From Ectobacillus funiculus (GTDB lineage: Bacteria; Bacillota; Bacilli; Bacillales; Bacillaceae_G): 64,000 nt of DNA. The notes under the pieces were generated by a model, which worked only from the letters and a program-made list of their open reading frames with translations, searched no databases and had not been told where the DNA came from. The translations under genes were made by a program, and so were the position numbers. The stretch spans positions 62,001 to 126,000 of the forward strand of contig NZ_SCFM01000016.1 of assembly GCF_004138295.1 (NCBI RefSeq), given 5' to 3'. Below are positions 48,179-56,921 of this stretch, in pieces. The first letter of the stretch is position 1. Each line of letters begins with the position of its first letter.

Positions 48179-48785
48179 ATGAACGTATGAGAACCAAATA
48201 GTCCTTTAGGGGGATTACCAATCATAAAAGATGCGCGTACAAAACGGGAGTCAAGTTGGGATCTTCCAGGTGTGAATCTAACTGGGGACGAAAACTATGT
48301 GATTTTAGATGCAGAAGGAAAAGGACACTATGTTGGATATGTGTTAAACATTGACAACTTTGATGCATCGAATTAAGAGTTTACATGGCCGGGAGAAGGG
48401 GATGATATGTTCTTTATCGATGGTGAACAATGGCCTCCATCCATTATCCATTCGTGGTACAGGGACTGAAGATTACTTTAATGCAGCGTGGGGATTCCCA
48501 AGTGGAGAGTATGCCGGGCCATATCATGGTATTTCATTAGGAAGAGGTGTACAGGAACACTTTGGAAAATGGAGCCTGTATCGTTTCCATATTGGAGACC
48601 CAATCCGTTTCAATACATCTATTCGAGCAACCATTGAACATGGGCATGCCAATGTTCAAGGAAATGAATTTTCAAGTGTAGCATATTGGTATCAGCTTGA
48701 GCCTCATAAACCATTGCCGGAACTTCCACCTGTGAAAGAACAGTTACCTAGAAGATGGCCAGAACACGACTTATGGGATAGATAA
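48179..48785 (+). pseudogene. Broken GH172 (DUF2961) difructose anhydride/fructofuranosidase-family gene
   Basis: Pieces of a DUF2961 protein in order: the start EPNSPLGGLPIIKDARTKRE, SWDLPG, then LDAEGKGHYVGYVLNIDNF, GEGDDMFFIDGEQWPPSI and the conserved GTGTEDYFNAAWGFPSGEY. Damage: a TGA as codon 4 (48188), an internal deletion after SWDLPG, a TAA at 48374 where a Gln would fit, and a frameshift near 48440-48452. DUF2961 founded GH172, whose characterised member makes and hydrolyses difructose anhydride I. That fits the fructan setting. The ribosome site and start survive. The binding-protein gene begins 36 bases after its end, so it once headed this operon. Confidence 0.75.
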
Positions 48786-48821
48786 TGTTTTGTAGAAAAA
48801 ACTTTCAAGGGGGAAATAGAT

Positions 48822-50174
48822 TTGTTTAAAAGAAAAGCTATTGCAGGTTTGATGACATGCTCAATGCTTCTTTCTGCTTTCCTCACCGGATGTTCTGGTA
48901 CCCAGACTTCCGGTGATGCACAAAATAGTAAAGGTAACTCAAATGGTAATAGTGACAAATCTTTAACGGTACTTGTTGAAGGTGGGAGTCCTGCCTTTAA
49001 AGTAGCTGAGAAAACCGCAGATGAATTTAAAAAATCAACTGGTTACGAAGTGAAAATTGAGTCTGTTCCTTATGTCGGTGTGTATGACAAGCTGAAGGCA
49101 GAAGTTGCTTCACGAGCAGGGTCTTATGATGTTGCAACCATTGATATTCTCTGGTTTCCTTCACTTGCAAGTGGATTACTCCCTCTTGATAATCTAATGA
49201 CAGATGAAGTGAAAAACGATCTTTTCCCTGGACTTATCGATGGCGGTAGCTATAAAGGACACACATATGGAATGCCTGTTTGGACAAATGCGAAAACGTT
49301 AATTTACCGTAAAGATTTATTTGAAGATGAAGCTAATAAGAAAGCGTTTAAAGAACAGTATGGTTATGAACTTCAACCACCAAAAACGTGGAAGGAATAT
49401 GAAGATACAGCTAAGTTTTTTACACGTGATACAAATAGAGATGGACAAATTGATCAATATGGAACAACTGTTTTTGGCGCAAACAACGGTGATACAGTTG
49501 CGAGTTGGTTAGATATGGCGGCACAAGCGGGAGCCAAGCCATTAGTTGTGGATAATGGTAAGGTACTTATCAACACTAAACCTTATGTCCAAGCACTCGA
49601 ATTATTGACAAATATGTTAAAGAAGGATAAGTCTGTTCCTCCTGGTGCTCTTGAAATTTCTTCAGCAGAAACTGCTGAGTTATTCCAGAGTGGAAAGGAC
49701 GCAATGATGCTAGCTTGGGGACACTTTTATGTACCATCAAATGACCCGAGCAAATCAAAAGTTGCTGGTAAAGTTGGGGTTGCACCAATGATTGCTGGTT
49801 CTGAAGGAATTGGCGCTGTTCCAGGTCCATGGTATCAAGTGGTGCCGAAATCATCTAAGAAACAAGAAATTGCTAAGAAGTACATTCAATTTCTTTATGA
49901 TAAAAATGCATTATATATGGAAGCGCTAGGTGTAGCGGCAAGAAAATCAGTATTTGAAGAATACAGTAAAAAAGCAGGATATGAACATTTAGAACCACTA
50001 ATGGCAACTCTATCTGGGAAGCAGACTCAAAATCGTCCTGCTATTAAAGAATGGCAGCAAATTGAAAGTGAAGCATTAATTCCTGCTGTGCAATATGCAT
50101 TATCAGGCGAAAAAACACCGCAGGAAGCACTTGATTGGGCTGCAACTATTATTAAAGGTATTGTACAACAATAA
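48822..50174 (+). CDS. Sugar-binding lipoprotein of the second CUT1 importer
   Basis: 450 residues, lipobox LTGC, SBP_bac_1 family. Mature features: SLTVLVEGGSPAFKVAEKTA, the GSYDVATIDILWFPSLASG hinge loop, YGMPVWTNAKTLIYRKDLF, and MMLAWGHFYVPSN near the ligand site. TTG is the start, with AAGGGGG 7 bases before it. It follows the GH172 remnant and precedes two permeases and the GH91 gene. Its ligand is therefore predicted to be a difructose anhydride or short inulin fragment; this is inference from context. Confidence 0.9.
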   Translation: MFKRKAIAGLMTCSMLLSAFLTGCSGTQTSGDAQNSKGNSNGNSDKSLTVLVEGGSPAFKVAEKTADEFKKSTGYEVKIESVPYVGVYDKLKAEVASRAGSYDVATIDILWFPSLASGLLPLDNLMTDEVKNDLFPGLIDGGSYKGHTYGMPVWTNAKTLIYRKDLFEDEANKKAFKEQYGYELQPPKTWKEYEDTAKFFTRDTNRDGQIDQYGTTVFGANNGDTVASWLDMAAQAGAKPLVVDNGKVLINTKPYVQALELLTNMLKKDKSVPPGALEISSAETAELFQSGKDAMMLAWGHFYVPSNDPSKSKVAGKVGVAPMIAGSEGIGAVPGPWYQVVPKSSKKQEIAKKYIQFLYDKNALYMEALGVAARKSVFEEYSKKAGYEHLEPLMATLSGKQTQNRPAIKEWQQIESEALIPAVQYALSGEKTPQEALDWAATIIKGIVQQ

Positions 50175-50231
50175 GGATAAAGAAACTGTACCATACTTTA
50201 CAAAAAATGCTTGTATTTAATTGATAACAGA

Positions 50232-50296
50232 CAGAATTCTCCTCAAAATCATGTTGTAGTTAATCTAACTTTTGTGAATGAGGAGATTCTGTTCTT
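50232..50296 (+). terminator. Intercistronic stem-loop after the binding-protein gene
   Basis: CAGAATTCTCCTCA (50232-50245) pairs with TGAGGAGATTCTG (50279-50291) with one bulge, followed by TTCTTTATC. It would lower permease expression relative to the binding protein. Confidence 0.65.
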
Positions 50297-50405
50297 TATC
50301 TATCGAAGAGAGGGAATAGATTATTAAGTAGATTTGCAACTGAATTCCCCGCTTATTTATTAAACAAAATAAAATGTTATTTCGATTTAGGAAGAGGTGG
50401 TCAAT

Positions 50406-51296
50406 ATGAAAATGAAAAATGGAATGCTAGCCTTCTTGTTTTTTTTGCCCGCAGCAGTTGTCTTACTCATGTTTTTCGTCTATCCGATTTTTCTACTCAT
50501 AAAAGACAGTCTATTTACGTTTGATTTAAATGATCCGTCCTTAAAAGAATTTGTAGGGATCAAACATTATATCGATACCTTTACCTCTGCACGTTTCCTA
50601 CAATCAGCACTTAATACGGTTATCTTTATCGTTGTGGCTGTAGGATTTGAGTTTACAATAGGTCTTATTTTAGCCTTATTGTTAAGTAATGGTTTTAAGG
50701 GCAGTCAAATTATTCGAACATTATTGTTAAGTCCATTAATGTTAGCTCCGTTAGTATCAGGATTAATATGGAAATTCATGCTCAATGATCAATTCGGTAT
50801 CATAAACTGGGGACTTTACAAACTGGGAATTCTTTCAGATCCTCATCAAATTTTATGGTTATCCGATTCAAAGTTTTCTCTATTGTCTACTATTATTGCA
50901 GATGTTTGGTTAACAACGCCGTTTATGATGCTTATTTTTCTTGCTGGGATTCAAGGAATTCCAAAGAGTTTATATGAATCGGCACAAATTGATGGTGCGA
51001 ATAAATGGCAAACATTTCGCTATATTATCATCCCTTCTTTAGTACCAGTTGCGACTGTTGCGCTCGTCATTCGAATCATTGATGCAGCAAGAACATTTGA
51101 CATTGTATGGGTATTAACGCAAGGAGGACCCGGTTTTTCATCTGAAGTATTAAGTACGTATATGTACAAAACGTTAACAAGGTATGGCGCTGTTGGTGAA
51201 TCTAGTGCAATGGCAGTTATCTTTATTGTCCTGCTGCTTGCATTAAGTTCTTTCTTTATGACAAGAATGTGGTCTCCAGGTAAAAAACATGCTTAA
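50406..51296 (+). CDS. Second CUT1 importer, MalF/UgpA-type permease
   Basis: 296 residues, six membrane segments and the EAA loop YESAQIDGANKWQTFRYIIIP. The start is ATG 50406, 5 bases after GAGGTGG; an in-frame GTG at 50397 lies within the ribosome site. It forms the channel with the next gene's product, 21 bases downstream. No ATPase gene is linked. Confidence 0.92.
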   Translation: MKMKNGMLAFLFFLPAAVVLLMFFVYPIFLLIKDSLFTFDLNDPSLKEFVGIKHYIDTFTSARFLQSALNTVIFIVVAVGFEFTIGLILALLLSNGFKGSQIIRTLLLSPLMLAPLVSGLIWKFMLNDQFGIINWGLYKLGILSDPHQILWLSDSKFSLLSTIIADVWLTTPFMMLIFLAGIQGIPKSLYESAQIDGANKWQTFRYIIIPSLVPVATVALVIRIIDAARTFDIVWVLTQGGPGFSSEVLSTYMYKTLTRYGAVGESSAMAVIFIVLLLALSSFFMTRMWSPGKKHA

Positions 51297-51317
51297 TAAT
51301 GGAGAGGTGATTTCAAT

Positions 51318-52214
51318 ATGTTAGATAGACTTTTAAGTAATTCTAGACCAACAAAAACACCAGTGATAAATAAGATAGTAGAAAAGCTGAGTTTAAAAAA
51401 TACTTGGCAGCTATTTGTTATCTTATTGACTTGTATGATTGCTCTTGTATTTTTAGGGCCATATATTTATTTACTTCTTACTTCTTTAAAGCCATCTGCA
51501 GAAGCAGTAAGTTCACCACCCACATTATGGCCTTCAAAATTTTCTTTAGAAAATTACTTTGCAATGTTTAAACAATTACCTATCGGAAACTATTTCCTTA
51601 ACAGTTTAATTACAGCAATAATTAGTATGGTGTTAAGTGTCTTTATAGGATCATTGGCAGCTTACGGTTTTTCACGATTTTCATCAAGAGTGAGTAATAT
51701 CTTTTTGCTTATAACGTTAGCGATACGTATGGTTCCAATGATTAGCATTGCGATACCAATGTATATGATTATCAATGATATGGGATTAGTTGATACAAAA
51801 CTTGCGTTAATTTTAGTTTATACCAGCATTAATGTTCCTTTTGCAATCTGGATGATGATTGGTTTCTTCGACGGAATTTCCAAGGAGCTTGATGAAGCAG
51901 CTCGTATTGATGGATGCAGCCGTTTGGGAGCGTTTCTTCGTATTATTCTCCCTGTATCGCTTCCGGGACTTGCCACGACAGCTATATTTACCTTTATGTT
52001 AGCGTGGAATGACTTTTTATTTGCCTTACTTTTAACGAGTACAAATACTAAAACGGCAACAGTAGGGATTTCACAGTTTTTAACAGCTTATAATCTTGAT
52101 TTGGGACCTATGACAGCAGCTGCTATTACATTTAGCTTACCGGTTATGCTTTTTTCACTTTTAGTTCAACGGTATATCGTAAGCGGAATGACTCTGGGAG
52201 CTGTAAAGGAATAG
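51318..52214 (+). CDS. Second CUT1 importer, MalG/UgpE-type permease
   Basis: 298 residues with an unusually long hydrophilic N-terminal stretch (about 30 residues) before the first membrane segment. The EAA loop reads DEAARIDGCSRLGAFLRIILP and the C-terminus ends GMTLGAVKE, as usual for this subunit. GGAGAGGTG precedes the ATG. It is separated from the GH91 gene by 380 bases. Confidence 0.92.
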   Translation: MLDRLLSNSRPTKTPVINKIVEKLSLKNTWQLFVILLTCMIALVFLGPYIYLLLTSLKPSAEAVSSPPTLWPSKFSLENYFAMFKQLPIGNYFLNSLITAIISMVLSVFIGSLAAYGFSRFSSRVSNIFLLITLAIRMVPMISIAIPMYMIINDMGLVDTKLALILVYTSINVPFAIWMMIGFFDGISKELDEAARIDGCSRLGAFLRIILPVSLPGLATTAIFTFMLAWNDFLFALLLTSTNTKTATVGISQFLTAYNLDLGPMTAAAITFSLPVMLFSLLVQRYIVSGMTLGAVKE

Positions 52215-52595
52215 AAGCGTCTTACTAATAAATAACTACGACAACTATACCTTTCATTTCTAGAGATTACTAATAAACAATATATACAGGAATTAATCTA
52301 ATAGGAGTCACCGTATTATTTTGAGAAAAATGCGCAATAACTAAACACTTCCTATGTGGGTGTTTACTAGGATTGGTAATCGGTAATCCTGTTCAAATCC
52401 TATTAATAAGAAATTATCAATGGACAAACATATCACAAAATCCACAATATAAGGTATCTATATAAGCATTCAATAATATAAACATTATCAGAAAAGTTGC
52501 AGGAAAAGTACGAATTCGTAAGGCTTTACTTCTAGCTATATCAAGGAAAAAGTAGTTTATGAACAAACACACTAAATTGATAGGAGAATTTACTT
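52215..52595 (+). other. Gap before the GH91 gene
   Basis: No gene is seen. A weak inverted repeat (AGGATT ... AATCCT, about 52368-52396) lies here without a T run. The GH91 gene probably has its own promoter in this stretch, but I cannot point to convincing boxes. Confidence 0.4.
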
Positions 52596-53939
52596 ATGGC
52601 TAGTAAAAATTATTACGACGTAACAGAGTGGCCTGTCGGTAATCCGTATGAGGATATTGGTGAGGTAATCAATAGCATTATAGCAGATATTAAAAGTAGG
52701 CAAACGGACACTGATGTGAATAAAGGCGGAAAGCCGGGTGCGGTTATCTATATTCCACCGGGAGATTATCATCTTGTCAGTCAAGTAGTTATAGACATCA
52801 GTTATCTTAAAATTATGGGTTCTGGACACGGGTTTACATCTTCGAGTATTCGTTTTAATACTTCTGGGAATGAATGGGCGGATTTGCATGAATTGTGGCC
52901 GGGAGGAAGTCGCATACTCGTAGATATTCCCCTAGAAGTAAATGACGAGGAATATAAAGGAGCTGCATTTTATGTTGAACGAAGTGGAAATCCCCGAATA
53001 AGTTCGGTAGAGTTTTCTGACTTTTGTATTGATGGTTTGCATTTTATTGAAGATGGTTCAGGAGCAACAAATCCGGAAAACACATACACTAACGGGAAAA
53101 CGGGTATTTATGTTGCAAGTGCTTGTGACTCATTTCGGATTACAGGCATGGGGTTTGTGTATTTAGAGCATGGAATTACTATTTATCATGCAGATGCACT
53201 GACTATACATGATAATTTCATAGCTGAATGTGGTAACTGTATAGAACTACGAGGTTGGGGACAGGCTTCAAAAATAACCGATAACTTGATAGGAGCCGGT
53301 TTTAAAGGATATTCAATTTACGCTCAAAATTTTGGTGGACTTTTGATTACAGCGAATAATGTTTTTCCACGAGGTGCGAGCAGTATCTATTTTGATGGTG
53401 TGACACGTTCCAGTATCACAAATAATAGACTTCATTCATTTTATCCAGGAATGGTGGTATTCAGGGAAAATTGTTCGGAAAACTTGGTTTCTTCAAATCA
53501 CTTTTTACGTGACCATGAACCCTGGACTCCTTTTGTGGGAATAGACAATGGTTTAGATGATTTGTATGGTCTCCTCTATATCAGTGGCAATAATAATTCT
53601 GTAATTGCTAATCACTTTTCTGAAGTAATTAATACTCAGAACATCAAGCCGGTAGGTGCAACACCTGTAATCATACGTATTGTTTCGGGTAATGGAAATT
53701 ATATTTCTAATAATCATGTTGTTGCCACGGAGGTTCATGCCAAGATAAGTGATTCTTGTTTCTCTGCGCAAGTAGACGCTTTGTTGACTACCGAAGCATC
53801 AGAGCCGCTTACCGTAACAACAGTATTGGTAGAAAAAGAATCGCTTCAAAATACGATTCTTGATTCGGGAAGTGATGCACAGGTTGTTATGGACAAGACT
53901 GTAAATGCATTCAGAGCCACTCCAACGCCAGGAGCATAA
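52596..53939 (+). CDS. GH91 difructose anhydride enzyme, probably cytoplasmic DFA hydrolase
   Basis: 447 residues matching GH91 from end to end (inulin fructotransferases forming DFA I or DFA III, and DFA III hydrolase): YDVTEWPVGNPYEDIGEVIN, then PGAVIYIPPGDYHL and the beta-helix core. D206 and E217 (HDNFIAECGNCIE) fall at the spacing of the catalytic Asp/Glu known for the family (D233/E244 in a Bacillus inulin fructotransferase; D207/E218 in an Arthrobacter DFA III hydrolase; recalled, not looked up). There is no signal peptide; the start follows AGGAG at 9 bases. Secreted fructotransferases have one, so hydrolysis of imported DFA to inulobiose is preferred. The GH32 fructosidase and fructokinase could finish the pathway. 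Confidence 0.88.
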   Translation: MASKNYYDVTEWPVGNPYEDIGEVINSIIADIKSRQTDTDVNKGGKPGAVIYIPPGDYHLVSQVVIDISYLKIMGSGHGFTSSSIRFNTSGNEWADLHELWPGGSRILVDIPLEVNDEEYKGAAFYVERSGNPRISSVEFSDFCIDGLHFIEDGSGATNPENTYTNGKTGIYVASACDSFRITGMGFVYLEHGITIYHADALTIHDNFIAECGNCIELRGWGQASKITDNLIGAGFKGYSIYAQNFGGLLITANNVFPRGASSIYFDGVTRSSITNNRLHSFYPGMVVFRENCSENLVSSNHFLRDHEPWTPFVGIDNGLDDLYGLLYISGNNNSVIANHFSEVINTQNIKPVGATPVIIRIVSGNGNYISNNHVVATEVHAKISDSCFSAQVDALLTTEASEPLTVTTVLVEKESLQNTILDSGSDAQVVMDKTVNAFRATPTPGA

Positions 53940-54128
53940 ATAATATATTCAACTATGTTTTTGTGGTAGTTTTTGTTCCAAAGTTTCAATTGCAAGTCGG
54001 ACACTTGAATTATTTCGTTTGTCATTTAATTTTTTGGGTGCTTTCTAGCGATGGAAGTGCCTCTTTTTATAGTGTTTCCCATATTTGGATAAATGCCAAT
54101 AAAGTAGACAGAAAAAAGGAATGTTTCT

Positions 54129-54470
54129 TTAGGGAGACTGCCAGAAAATGTCTCCTTTTAAGTTTGCAGAAAGCATGATAATGGCAGAATGAGGTCTTCT
54201 AGGATTATAAAACCCTTCAATATATTCGAAACAAGCCAGTTTCACTTCTTTTAACGAAGTAAATTTTTTACGATTCAGTTCTTCTTTCTTCATATATTTG
54301 AAAAAAGGTTCTATTACTGCATTATCCCAGGGATAAGCGAGCTTTGAATAAGATGGAACGATGGCTAAATGGTCTTGTAATTGACGGAGTTCAGAAGAAA
54401 GGTACTGTGAGCCTCTATCTGTCTTTTCCATAAAAAAATCCTTTATAATGGATTGGAGGCAGTAATCCAT
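54129..54470 (-). pseudogene. IS3-family transposase OrfB, C-terminal fragment
   Basis: 113 residues with TDRGSQYLSSELRQL, the YPWDNAVIEPFFKYMKKEE segment carrying the last catalytic Glu, and YIEGFYNPRRPHSAI, all typical of the IS3 integrase core. The helix-turn-helix and first catalytic Asp are missing. The right end is replaced by the IS4 remnant. Confidence 0.85.
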
Positions 54471-54496
54471 CCAAATCCAAAATAAAGGACAAACCC

Positions 54497-55141
54497 ATGG
54501 ATAAGATTACAAGAAAAACTGCATTTAAGCAATGGGCGATGTTCCGGCAAACCAAGTCCGGCATCAAGCTTCATCTGCGGCTCGTGTTCATGGAAAATGG
54601 CTGTTCCTACCCTGATCAGGCGGTCTTGACGAACGCCAAGGAACATGATCGCGGCCAACTGGAAGTGCTGGTTGATGACAAGGAATGCATGTATGTGTTC
54701 GACCGCGGCTACCTGGATTACGAGCGATTCGACCGCATGAGGGACGAGGGCTATTTCTTTGTTTCCCGCCTGTGAAAGAACGCAGTCGTACGGTCACTCG
54801 AACACTTCGAACTACCGGAAGACTCTGTCGTAATGTCGGATGAAATGATTGTGATCGGCACTGCGCAGAACCGGTTCGATTTATCCGCGGACGAAATCGC
54901 TGAACTGTACAAGTCCCGCTAGGCCATTGAACTGTTCTTCAAATGGGTAAAACAGCACTTGAACATCAAGAAGTTCTACACGCAAAGTCAGCAGGGTGTA
55001 CACAATCAGGTGTACATTGCGTTGATCGTCTACTACCTGAACGTCCTTGCGCAATTGCGGACGAACAGCAAGCGAACCTACTTGCAGATCAGCCGCTATC
55101 TGAAGGCTTCCTTATGGAAGTCCGCGCATATTAAACAGTAA
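54497..55141 (+). pseudogene. IS4-family transposase remnant with stops and a deletion
   Basis: One frame of 215 codons matches an IS4-type transposase: FRQTKSGIKLHLRLVF, FDRGYLDYERFD with a catalytic Asp, IELFFKWVKQHLNIKKF with the catalytic Glu region, and RTYLQISRYLKASLWKSAH at the C-terminus. It is inactivated by TGA at 54773 and TAG at 54920 (replacing Trp in SRWAIELF), and by an internal deletion joining GTAQNR to FDLSADE. It ends 13 bases before the next kinase gene, so it has replaced whatever promoter stood there. Confidence 0.85.
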
Positions 55142-55154
55142 TGAGGGATGTCAT

Positions 55155-56885
55155 ATGAGTAAAAATTGGTCCGTTAAGCGAAAAGTTATTCTATTAGCCC
55201 TTTTTTCAACATTAATTCCATTATTCATAATTGGTCCAGTTACTTTTTTATATTTAAACAAAGTTATTGAAAATAAGGTTTCGATAACAACTTCAAATTT
55301 TTTAAGTGCAGTGGATTGGAACATTAATACATTCGTTACTGATATAGAGAATGTTTCCAATATAATTTTCTCTTCAGATGATATTCAAGGCTATTTAAGT
55401 TACAAAAAAGTGTCACCAAGGTTATATATCTTAGAAACACTCTCAAAAAACCTTTTGAGAAATATTACTATTGTTAACAAACCATATATTAATGCAGTAT
55501 ACATCGGGAATGGACAACATGAATTTCTAAAATTAAATAAAGGTGAAAGCAATTATACAGGTAATATTTATAATCATATTAAAGATGCAAGTTGGTATAA
55601 AGTTTTAAAACAAAGTGACTGGGCGGGTGTTTGGGTTAAAGGAAATGAAACAAGCCTTGTAAAAGGGGATAAAAGCCCATTAATGTTTGGCAGAATTATT
55701 AGAGACATCGGTACGTCAGAGGAGATTGGCGTATCTATTATAAGTGTTGATAAAGCTGTTTTTAATAATATGTTCAAAGACATTAAAACAGATGGCGATA
55801 TTTTAATAATGGACAATAAAAATATAATTTATTTTAGTGGAAGTGAGAAAAAATTTAAAACAAAGGAACTAGCTAACATACTAGAAAATACAGGCGATCA
55901 AAGTAAGGTAATAAAAAAAATTAATGGAACAAAGTATAGTGTAAATTTTCACACAAACGTAAAAACAAATTGGAAGATTGTTAGCATCATTCCTTACCAA
56001 AATATTGTTAAAGAAGTTAATTATATACGAATTATCAATGTGTTATTATTGGTTACTTCCTTTTTTATATCAGTGCTTAGCGCTTTATTAATATCAAAAA
56101 AAATTACAAAGCAACTTACGTTATTAAGAATAGTAGCGAAAAAAATGGAATCAAGGGAATATATCTCTGGTATAACATTTGATAATGGAGATGAAATTGG
56201 GAATATAGGTAATCGTTTTGTCGAACTGTACAATCGAAATAATGAGTTAACCGTAAAGCTATATGAATCACAATTAAAGGAAAAAGAAGCAGAATTATTA
56301 GCATTACAAAGTCATATTAATCCACATTTTTTATATAATACGCTGAACTCTATATTCTGGATGGCAGAAAAGGCAAAGGTAAAGCCTATTGCCAAAATGG
56401 CGGTAAGCTTGTCCAAGTTGTTTCAACTGACACTAAATAACGGTAAGCATATTACATCGGTAAAAAATGAAATTGAACAAGTAAAAAGTTATCTACAGAT
56501 ACAAAACATTCGATTTGATAATAAGATTGAATATTTGATTGATGTTGACCCATCCATTCTCGATGAAAAAATAATTAAATTGCTTTTGCAGCCTATTGTA
56601 GAAAATGCTGTTCAACATGGCCTGGAACAACAAAAAGATCAAGGCAAAATAGTTATTAAAGGGGTAAAAAAAGAAGGAATGATGGTGTTTGAAGTAACCG
56701 ATAATGGAGTTGGATTTAATAGTGAAGAGATTTTTTCGAAAAATCAAGGATATGCTTTAAAAAATATTAATGAGAGAATTAAGCTTTATTATGGCCCTGA
56801 ATTTGGATTAAGCATTACAAGTAAATCAAATATAGGAACAAAGGTTGTTTTAACGATTGGAATTAAAAGTGAGGAGTATGTATGA
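55155..56885 (+). CDS. YesM-type sensor histidine kinase, second copy
   Basis: 576 residues. Membrane helices at about 12-35 and 295-317 enclose an extracellular sensor. A HAMP-like segment and coiled coil (KLYESQLKEKEAELLALQSH) lead to the His_kinase domain with H391 in INPHFLYNTLNS, the N-box LQPIVENAVQHGLE and the G-box TDNGVGFN. The ATG follows GAGGGATG. It is coupled to the next gene. IS4 debris ends 13 bases upstream, so the native promoter has probably been lost or lies within the remnant. Confidence 0.92.
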   Translation: MSKNWSVKRKVILLALFSTLIPLFIIGPVTFLYLNKVIENKVSITTSNFLSAVDWNINTFVTDIENVSNIIFSSDDIQGYLSYKKVSPRLYILETLSKNLLRNITIVNKPYINAVYIGNGQHEFLKLNKGESNYTGNIYNHIKDASWYKVLKQSDWAGVWVKGNETSLVKGDKSPLMFGRIIRDIGTSEEIGVSIISVDKAVFNNMFKDIKTDGDILIMDNKNIIYFSGSEKKFKTKELANILENTGDQSKVIKKINGTKYSVNFHTNVKTNWKIVSIIPYQNIVKEVNYIRIINVLLLVTSFFISVLSALLISKKITKQLTLLRIVAKKMESREYISGITFDNGDEIGNIGNRFVELYNRNNELTVKLYESQLKEKEAELLALQSHINPHFLYNTLNSIFWMAEKAKVKPIAKMAVSLSKLFQLTLNNGKHITSVKNEIEQVKSYLQIQNIRFDNKIEYLIDVDPSILDEKIIKLLLQPIVENAVQHGLEQQKDQGKIVIKGVKKEGMMVFEVTDNGVGFNSEEIFSKNQGYALKNINERIKLYYGPEFGLSITSKSNIGTKVVLTIGIKSEEYV

Positions 56886-56921
56886 TGTAGAGTGGTGTAA
56901 ATATATAAGAGGTGAAAAAAG

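Noticed and set aside
53963-54178. 71-codon frame after the GH91 gene
   Set aside because: No ribosome site, no family, and it runs into the IS3 remnant on the opposite strand.
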